Origin: Defluviitaleaceae bacterium
Lineage (GTDB): Bacteria > Bacillota > Clostridia > Lachnospirales > WQUN01
NCBI GenBank assembly: GCA_009783525.1
Contig: WRDG01000021.1
Coordinates: forward strand, 1-15,740
Length of the DNA: 15,740 nucleotides
Direction: 5' to 3'
Made by a program: the position numbers and the translations under genes
Notes under the pieces: generated by a model
Database searches by the model: none
Seen by the model: the letters and a program-made list of their open reading frames with translations, nothing else
What the model was told of the DNA's origin: nothing
Shown here: positions 8,399 through 13,966 of the stretch, piece by piece
How the letters are laid out: every line of letters begins with the position of its first letter
Numbering within the stretch: the stretch's first letter is position 1

Positions 8399-8474
8399 CC
8401 GCTGCGTGAATGCAGCCCCGCTGCGTAAATGCAGCCCCGCTGCGTAAATGCAGCCCAACTGCGTATACACGCAG
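8391..8474. repeat. Four 19-bp tandem repeats, each able to form a hairpin
   Basis: Units ATGCAGCCCCGCTGCGTRA occur at 8391-8409, 8410-8428 and 8429-8447. A diverged fourth copy is at 8448-8466. The first three differ at one base at most. Each of these units contains GCAGC-CCC-GCTGC, a small inverted repeat. CTGCGT (8459-8464) and ACGCAG (8469-8474) make a further hairpin overlapping the last copy. The array lies in the 3' untranslated region of the minus-strand gene 8892-8488 and runs directly into its terminator. There are no unique spacers, so it is not a CRISPR array. Confidence 0.9.
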
Positions 8475-8487
8475 CTACGGAACGGAA

Positions 8488-8892
8488 TTAATTGTTTTTA
8501 TATTCTTCTCCGCAGCAGCCGTCACTGCAGCAGCCGTCTTTCGGTTCGCCGCAGTCCGCTTGGCCGCATGATTCCGCATGCGCCCGCTCAAGTGACTCAT
8601 GCAGAGACTTCGCCAACTCGTCGATTACCTTCGCGGTTTTTTCGAGCACGGTGTTGCTCGCCTTTTTTATTTTCGGCTCGACGTCTTTATAAAGATTTTG
8701 AACCTTGCCGCTGAAATCTTTCGCGAATGCTTTTATCCGTTCCTCTGCGGCTTCGTGGTCAAAATAAAAACCGTCATAAAAACTTTCGTCGTTCGTATCG
8801 GTTTTTAATGCCTGCAGAAGCCTCGCGGCCTCGTCCGCGGTTATTTTGCCGTTGTCCAGCATTTCGAGGATTTTTAGACGTTCGTGTTTCAT
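8488..8892 (-). CDS. SHOCT/YvlB-like protein with Cys-rich tail
   Basis: A 134-residue soluble protein. Residues 4-30 (ERLKILEMLDNGKITADEAARLLQAL) form the short helical SHOCT-like domain seen at the N-terminus of YvlB/LiaX-type and DUF4097 proteins, thought to mediate oligomerisation or protein contacts. An aromatic/acidic segment (38-49) precedes a long amphipathic helical stretch (about 50-108). The tail holds six cysteines: C109-x4-C114-x6-CC(121-122)-x3-CC(126-127). It looks suited to metal binding or redox chemistry. The usual beta-helical DUF4097 adhesin-like part is absent. The start is firm, with GGGAGGG about 7 bases upstream of ATG 8892. It follows the beta-propeller-like gene by 67 bp on the same strand, probably as the second gene of that transcript, and ends at the terminator near 8372-8398. 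The molecular role is unknown. Confidence 0.8.
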   Translation of the reverse strand: MKHERLKILEMLDNGKITADEAARLLQALKTDTNDESFYDGFYFDHEAAEERIKAFAKDFSGKVQNLYKDVEPKIKKASNTVLEKTAKVIDELAKSLHESLERAHAESCGQADCGEPKDGCCSDGCCGEEYKNN

Positions 8893-8959
8893 GAATATCC
8901 CTCCCGGTCATTGTCTGTTTTTATATACGGACGTTATAAAAAAATGTTTGCTGCCTGCG

Positions 8960-9946
8960 TTACATCATGAACTTTCGCATGAGCCGTATGTCGTCATATG
9001 CATAGGCCGTGATGTACGATCCGTCCGTAACGGCGAACGCATATCTGCGCGTGCCCACCCGCCGCAAATAACCCGTGTCTATGTTGTAAGCATACAGCAA
9101 AAATGTTTCGGCTTCTATTACCGCGATCCACGGGATAAAAACGTCGAACATGTGCGCGTCGACAGGGCAGTTGATATTTATTTGCCGTCCTTCGGGCGTC
9201 ATGCACTTTATTTTTTTGCTTTCGGATTCTATGTAAAACAGCATCCCGCCGCTCTCGCGCAGGTTTTCGCTTCTGCTTTCGTTTAAACGCGAAACCGTCG
9301 GCTCGTCTCCGTCCGCATCGGCAGAAAAAATATTTGACATTTTATTGCCGTCCGCAAAAAAAATTTTTCCGTCAAAAGCCAATGTGCTGCAAGCCGCGGC
9401 TTCCAAAAAAAAACGGCTTTTATTCGCTTCCGTATCGAGCGCGTAAATGTTTCCGCCTGCGCCGTGGTTGTTATAATAAACGATGCCGCCCGCGGAGCTT
9501 ATGTGCGAGGCCGGATGTTCCGTTATGCGCTCCGGTTCGCCGCCGGGTTTTACCCGGTACATTTTATAGCCGTCCTGCCCGTCGCTGTAATATATATACC
9601 CGCCGCACATGTTTATAAACGCGGGCCGCGCGGCGCATATGTCAGACAAACGCCATCCTCCGTCATAAATTCGCGAAAAAAACCCGCCTCCGTAAAAAAC
9701 CGCGGCGCCGTTTAAAATATCGCCGCTGTCGTTCGGCGCCGTAAGCGCGGACTGCATATTAATGACATTAGGCCCGCCGCTTTCTTCGGGCAAAAATATA
9801 TCGTCATGTCCAAAATCGTTTCCGTTAGAAAATCCGGAGGCAAAAAAAATAAAAATGATCCTGCATAAAAAAAAAGCCGCGAGCAAAAACGTAATCACGG
9901 AAGCCGCGTTAACAAAAATATTTTTGCCGGCGATTTTTTTTAACAT
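8960..9946 (-). CDS. Membrane-anchored DUF5050-type beta-propeller-like protein
   Basis: A 328-residue protein with a short basic N-terminus and one strong transmembrane helix (residues 11-38), then a flexible Gly/Asp-rich linker and an extracytoplasmic repeat domain. At least four blade-like repeats of about 40 residues begin near 115 (GGYIYYSDG...YKMYRV), 153 (GGIVYYNN...NIYALD), 192 (DGKIFFADG...NIFSAD) and 233 (GGMLFYIES...KIKCMT). This pattern matches DUF5050 and related beta-propellers in Firmicutes membrane proteins. No catalytic motif is seen, so a binding or sensing role at the cell surface is inferred. AAGGTG upstream of the ATG is the ribosome site. The coding strand has two runs of nine T (9867-9875 within the membrane helix and 9405-9413). 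The gene is divergent from alanine dehydrogenase and followed by the SHOCT-like gene. Confidence 0.78.
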   Translation of the reverse strand: MLKKIAGKNIFVNAASVITFLLAAFFLCRIIFIFFASGFSNGNDFGHDDIFLPEESGGPNVINMQSALTAPNDSGDILNGAAVFYGGGFFSRIYDGGWRLSDICAARPAFINMCGGYIYYSDGQDGYKMYRVKPGGEPERITEHPASHISSAGGIVYYNNHGAGGNIYALDTEANKSRFFLEAAACSTLAFDGKIFFADGNKMSNIFSADADGDEPTVSRLNESRSENLRESGGMLFYIESESKKIKCMTPEGRQININCPVDAHMFDVFIPWIAVIEAETFLLYAYNIDTGYLRRVGTRRYAFAVTDGSYITAYAYDDIRLMRKFMM

Positions 9947-9973
9947 TTATACACCTTAAAAATTTTGCTTGAT

Positions 9974-10000
9974 ACTATAATTTTCGCGGTAAATTGACAA
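9974..10000 (-). promoter_or_regulatory. Candidate promoter for the beta-propeller-like gene
   Basis: On the minus strand, TTGTCA (10000-9995) and TATAGT (9979-9974) lie 15 bases apart, shorter than the usual 17. An alternative is TAGTAT with a 17-base spacer. The -35 overlaps the opposing TTGACA of the alanine dehydrogenase promoter. Confidence 0.35.
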
Positions 10001-10023
10001 TACTTAAACTGTTGGAATATTAT
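9994..10023 (+). promoter_or_regulatory. Sigma-70-type promoter of alanine dehydrogenase
   Basis: A consensus TTGACA (9994-9999) and TATTAT (10018-10023, five of six consensus bases) are separated by 18 bases. They lie about 35 bases before the ATG at 10058, giving a short 5' leader without room for a riboswitch. Confidence 0.65.
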
Positions 10024-10057
10024 GTGAGCCTATTTTTTATTGAAAGAGGCCGGCAAT

Positions 10058-11176
10058 ATGAAAATCGGAACTGTAAAAGAAATAAAGGATTTTGAATACC
10101 GCGTGGGCATGACTCCCGACAACGCGAAACAATACATCGACTCCGGACATTCGGTTTATGTGCAGGCCGGCGCGGGAGAAGGCAGCGGATTTTGCGATGA
10201 CGAATACAAAAAAGCGGGCGTTACCGTTACAGACAACGCCGCAAAAATTTGGGAAACATGCGACATGATCATAAAAGTAAAAGAGCCGCTGCCGCCCGAA
10301 TACAAAATGATCCGCGAGGGGCAGATACTTTATACCTATCTTCATTTGGCGTCTTCGCTCTCTCTTACGGAAACGCTGTTAAAAGCAAAATGTATCGGCG
10401 TGGCATACGAAACGGTTGTCGTGGGCATGACCACACCTCTTTTAAAACCCATGAGCATAATAGCGGGCCGCCTCTCCGTACTTGAAGGCGCAAAATATCT
10501 CGAAAAACCGATGGGCGGCAAAGGCGTGCTTCTGTCCGGCGTGCCGGGCACGGCGCGCGCGCATGTTGTGATACTCGGCGGCGGTGTTGTCGGTTCAAGT
10601 GCGTGCGACACGGCCGTGGGGATGGGCGCGCGCGTCACCGTTATAGACATCGACCAGCGTAAGCTCGAAATATTGGACGACAAATATTACAACCGCATAA
10701 CCACATTGATGTGTTCGCCCGAAAACATCGAACTCTCGCTGCCAAGCGCAGACCTCGTGATAGGAGCCATATTAATTCCCGGCGCGGGCGCAGAAAAATT
10801 AATTAAGAGACAGCATTTGCAAAAAATGCAAAAAGGCAGCGTGATTGTGGACGTCGCGGTTGACCAAGGCGGCTGCGCAGAAACAACGCGCATTACTTAC
10901 CACAACGACCCTGTATACGAAGTGGACGGCATTTTGCATTATTGCGTAGGCAACATGCCCGGCGCCGTGCCTGCGACGAGCACCCGCGCACTTACGAACG
11001 CCACCATCAAATACGGTCTTATGATTGCAAACGAAGGAATAAACGAAGCGCAAAAAAAACATGCCGCGCTTGCATCAGGCGTTAACCTGTGGCGCGGCAT
11101 GTGTACACATGAAGCGGTTGCAAAATCATTGGGCCTCGCCTATACCCCGCTTTCGGTTGCTGCGGAGGCCAATTGA
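10058..11176 (+). CDS. ald: Alanine dehydrogenase
   Basis: A 372-residue cytoplasmic enzyme that interconverts L-alanine and pyruvate plus ammonia with NAD(H). Length and layout match the family. The residues known to matter are in their canonical positions: Arg15 and Lys75 (substrate binding), His96 and Asp270 (catalysis). The Rossmann nucleotide-binding loop is ILGGGVVGSSA (173-183), and Asp198 in VIDID ends the second strand, as expected for NAD preference. The conserved VGNMPGAVPATST segment is also present. An in-frame TTG lies at 10040, but the ATG at 10058 has AGAGG 8 bases upstream and gives the usual N-terminus MKIGTVKEIK. It has its own promoter and is divergent from the beta-propeller-like gene. 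Its last 37 bases overlap, in antisense, the end of the converging ABC exporter gene. Roles in other bacteria include alanine use as a nitrogen source and redox balance. Confidence 0.97.
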   Translation: MKIGTVKEIKDFEYRVGMTPDNAKQYIDSGHSVYVQAGAGEGSGFCDDEYKKAGVTVTDNAAKIWETCDMIIKVKEPLPPEYKMIREGQILYTYLHLASSLSLTETLLKAKCIGVAYETVVVGMTTPLLKPMSIIAGRLSVLEGAKYLEKPMGGKGVLLSGVPGTARAHVVILGGGVVGSSACDTAVGMGARVTVIDIDQRKLEILDDKYYNRITTLMCSPENIELSLPSADLVIGAILIPGAGAEKLIKRQHLQKMQKGSVIVDVAVDQGGCAETTRITYHNDPVYEVDGILHYCVGNMPGAVPATSTRALTNATIKYGLMIANEGINEAQKKHAALASGVNLWRGMCTHEAVAKSLGLAYTPLSVAAEAN

Positions 11177-13329
11177 GTGTTCTGTCTTTGGGCCATTACC
11201 AGTTTGAAATAAATGCCTTTCTTTTGAAGCAGCTCCACATGCGTACCCACTTCCGCGACGGCGCCTTCGTCGAGCACGACGAGGCGGTTTGCGTGCCGCA
11301 GCGTCGAAAGCCGGTGCGCTATCGCAATCGTTGTCCGATTTTTTACAAGCCGCGAAAGACTTTCTTGTATGGCCGCTTCCGTTTCGACGTCGAGGGAGCT
11401 GGTGGCTTCGTCTAAAATTAATATGTCCGGATTTTTGATTATCGCGCGGGCTATGGACAGCCTTTGGCGCTCGCCGCCCGAAATCGTTTGCCCGCCTTCG
11501 CCTATCAATGTGTTGTAGCCGTCGGGAGTCGCCATTATAAAATCGTGAGCGTTTGCGGCTTTCGCCGCAGCGATAACATCTTCCGGTGTCACGTCGGATT
11601 TGGCGTAAGCGATGTTTTCGTAAAATGTACCGGCGAATAAAAACGTCTCCTGAAACACCACGCCGATGTTTTCGTGAAGATATTTTGGTGACATGTCTCG
11701 CAGGTCGGTTCCGTTGATAGTTATGCGTCCGCTGTTCGGGTCATAAAGACGCATCACGAGGTTGATCAAAGTTGACTTGCCCACCCCCGACTTGCCTACG
11801 AGACCTATCATTTCACCGGGTTCAATTTTTAAGTCGATGCCTTTTAAAACAGGCTCGTACGATTTATAACCGAACGTTACCCCGTCAAGCACAACCCCGC
11901 CGGAAACGGGGACGTTGTCGGGGTTTTCTTTTTCCATGATCTCCGGTTCTTCGTCCATTATTTCGAAAACCTTGACCATGCTCGTGGTGGCGTTCGCAAG
12001 CCATCGCGGAAACGAAACGATCCACCGCAGCGGCCCGTAAATGTAGCCGATGAACATCAAAAAGAGCATGAGCCTGCCGAGTGTAAGCGCGCCGTCGTCG
12101 CTTATGACCAATATCCCGCCGAAATAAAGAACCAGAATTTCACCTATCCCGGTAATAAACGTTAATAAAGGAAAAAGGCGGGCCCAGTAAGCTTCATTGT
12201 CCGACGATATCTGCGCCAATTCGTGGTTGGCGACGGAAAATTTTTTAATCTCCGCTTTTTCGTTGCCGAACGCTTTTACTGTCCTGATGCCCTTGATGAT
12301 ATCGTGCAGGATCGAAGATGTTTTGGATTCTTTGCGCCATTGGCGCTCGTATCTGCTGCGTATAAATTTCCAGAACCATTTAAGCGCGAGGGCGACGAAC
12401 GGCACCGGGATAAATATGAGAAGCGTCAGACGCCAGTCGAGTATGAGCAGCACCACGAGGGCTGTTACGAAAAAAATCATCCGTTCGACCATCCATCGGC
12501 CCGCGTCCGTAATGAAGTCCCTTATCGTGTTCGTATCGTCCATTATGCGGCGTATGAGGTCGCCGGGCGTGCGTTTGGAAAACGAATGCATCGACAATGT
12601 TTGCAATTTGGCGAACGTTTTGCTTCGAAGATCGTTCGCATAAGAAATTGTCACTTTATTGTACATCCGCGAGTTAAGCACAAAAATAATTTCGCCTATG
12701 GCGCGGACTGCGAGCATGATACCCACAATAGTCAATATCTCCGCCGCGGTACCCCGCATGGGTTCCAAATACTCGTCTATCAAATGAGCGTTAAGCGTCT
12801 GTATGACCAAATACATTATCCCCGAAAAAATAATCAGCGACTGCGCCAAAATAAATTTGCCGGCATAAGGCTTCATGTACGAAGCCGCGCGTTTTATTAC
12901 GCTGAACTTGCTGTAGCAAAAAAGGCAGACACGTATTTCATCGACAAACAGCTTTCCGCATTTTTCGCATCTGCGTTTTTCGGGTTTGTCCGCGGCGGCG
13001 AAAACATTCGTCTTTATGTAATAATTTACGATCTTGCAAAATTCGCCGGCGTTTTTAAGTCCGGACATAGTGAAGCGGCAGACGACCTTGTCGTCTTCGT
13101 TTTCATCTTTGTGTTTAAAAAAAATAAGACCGCATCCGACGCCCGCTTGGACGACCGCTTCCCTTACCCTTGTCTCGGTAACGGAAACGGTATGCGAAGC
13201 ACCGCCGCAAGCAACGGTTATCTCACCGTTTTCGAAAAATGTCATTTCACCTTCAACGGGCAGCATGTTCAGATCCATATCGAATTGAAACGCAATACTG
13301 TTCATATTTTTGCCGTCCGCGTCACACAT
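11140..13329 (-). CDS. ABC exporter half-transporter with N-terminal beta-rich domain and zinc ribbon
   Basis: A 729-residue fusion of membrane and ATPase domains, the standard half-exporter, preceded by an unusual extension. Residues about 10-107 are beta-rich and end in a helix, resembling a bacterial PH-like fold (inference). Next comes a zinc ribbon, C121-x2-C124-x10-C135-x2-C138. The six-helix membrane domain spans about 155-440. The ATPase domain has Walker A GKSGVGKST (512-520), Q-loop Gln560, signature ISGGE (616-620), Walker B ILILDE with Glu641, D-loop SSLD and H-loop His671, so it should be catalytically competent. The normal family length is about 570-600; the extension explains the excess. 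It is the third gene of the operon, after DUF1854. ATG 13329 has a weak GGTGA site, and ATG 13305 is an alternative. Homologues I recall are called cyanophycin metabolism-associated ABC transporters; the substrate is not established. Confidence 0.9.
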   Translation of the reverse strand: MCDADGKNMNSIAFQFDMDLNMLPVEGEMTFFENGEITVACGGASHTVSVTETRVREAVVQAGVGCGLIFFKHKDENEDDKVVCRFTMSGLKNAGEFCKIVNYYIKTNVFAAADKPEKRRCEKCGKLFVDEIRVCLFCYSKFSVIKRAASYMKPYAGKFILAQSLIIFSGIMYLVIQTLNAHLIDEYLEPMRGTAAEILTIVGIMLAVRAIGEIIFVLNSRMYNKVTISYANDLRSKTFAKLQTLSMHSFSKRTPGDLIRRIMDDTNTIRDFITDAGRWMVERMIFFVTALVVLLILDWRLTLLIFIPVPFVALALKWFWKFIRSRYERQWRKESKTSSILHDIIKGIRTVKAFGNEKAEIKKFSVANHELAQISSDNEAYWARLFPLLTFITGIGEILVLYFGGILVISDDGALTLGRLMLFLMFIGYIYGPLRWIVSFPRWLANATTSMVKVFEIMDEEPEIMEKENPDNVPVSGGVVLDGVTFGYKSYEPVLKGIDLKIEPGEMIGLVGKSGVGKSTLINLVMRLYDPNSGRITINGTDLRDMSPKYLHENIGVVFQETFLFAGTFYENIAYAKSDVTPEDVIAAAKAANAHDFIMATPDGYNTLIGEGGQTISGGERQRLSIARAIIKNPDILILDEATSSLDVETEAAIQESLSRLVKNRTTIAIAHRLSTLRHANRLVVLDEGAVAEVGTHVELLQKKGIYFKLVMAQRQNTQLASAATESGV

Positions 13330-13387
13330 GGTTTATCACCGTCATGTCCGCGCCTTTCCGTGCTGCGTATTTTTAGGGTTGTAAGAA

Positions 13388-13963
13388 TTAAAATAAATAC
13401 GGATCAAGCCTGCGGAGACTCAGCTTATCCATTTTGTTTATGTCCCTTACTATGTAGCGGTTTCCGTCGACGTCGAAAATTATCATGCTCGTTTCGTTAA
13501 GCATGCGGATATTTCTGCTCACGTCTTTTACGGCGCAGTTCTTTAAATGAGACTGTTCGCTTTTATTTTTTATGCGGAGCTCCATATAAACATAACCAAG
13601 CTTGTCTTTAACAGATATAACTTCCAAAACTTCAGGCGAGTAATAGCGGTTGTCTAATTCTTTAACCACAATCGGCAATTGGCTTTCGCTCAATTCGGAC
13701 AAACTGCGCAGTATTCCTATCTCTTTGTTTTCGTTGTCCGCAACCGAAATATATTCCGACGGCTGGTTGACCGGCAGAGCGCGGCGCAACGTTACGTGCT
13801 TGTGCTCTTTGCCGTCGTACCGCAAACCGGTAAAACCACCCTCGGTTAAAAAAAATTCTGCCTTGCCGACGTCGAGCAGCCCGATGTCCGCGTTTAATTC
13901 TTCCATAATGAAACTGCCTCCAATTTTGTCGTCCGCGTCTTTTTGAGTCGTTGCGTTTTGCAT
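13388..13963 (-). CDS. DUF1854 family protein, partner of flanking ABC exporters
   Basis: A 191-residue soluble protein without signal peptide or membrane helix. It matches the DUF1854 pattern: a beta-rich core with RRALPVNQPSEYISVAD (60-76), an acidic LRSLSELSESQ segment (85-95), and a C-terminal strand pair FDVDGNRYIVRDINKMD (163-179) before a final helix. It lies between two ABC half-exporter genes, 3 bp after the first and 58 bp before the second, which is the arrangement I know for this family; in some bacteria it is annotated as cyanophycin metabolism-associated. I infer that it is an accessory or regulatory subunit of the exporter. The start is uncertain: ATG 13963 is tightly coupled to the upstream stop but has a weak ribosome site, whereas ATG 13906 (residue 20) has GGAGG 10 bases upstream and would give a 172-residue protein. 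Confidence 0.82.
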   Translation of the reverse strand: MQNATTQKDADDKIGGSFIMEELNADIGLLDVGKAEFFLTEGGFTGLRYDGKEHKHVTLRRALPVNQPSEYISVADNENKEIGILRSLSELSESQLPIVVKELDNRYYSPEVLEVISVKDKLGYVYMELRIKNKSEQSHLKNCAVKDVSRNIRMLNETSMIIFDVDGNRYIVRDINKMDKLSLRRLDPYLF

Positions 13964-13966
13964 TAT

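Noticed and set aside
8312..8470. N-terminal extension of the small membrane protein to 8470
   Set aside because: It would translate the hairpin repeats and the upstream gene's terminator and promoter region; the ATG at 8311 directly precedes a normal membrane anchor.
8391..8474. CRISPR-like array
   Set aside because: The units are directly adjacent with no unique spacers, too short, and there are no cas genes.
8893..8959. Terminator between the beta-propeller-like and SHOCT-like genes
   Set aside because: There is a T-rich run on the minus strand but no convincing GC stem before it.
10040..10057. TTG start for alanine dehydrogenase
   Set aside because: The ATG at 10058 has a proper ribosome site and gives the family's normal N-terminus with Arg15, Lys75 and His96 in canonical numbering.
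12223..13500. Long plus-strand open frame of 425 codons opposite the exporter gene
   Set aside because: It is a shadow of the well-supported ABC exporter frame; its translation is basic and His/Arg-rich with no family motif and no ribosome site.
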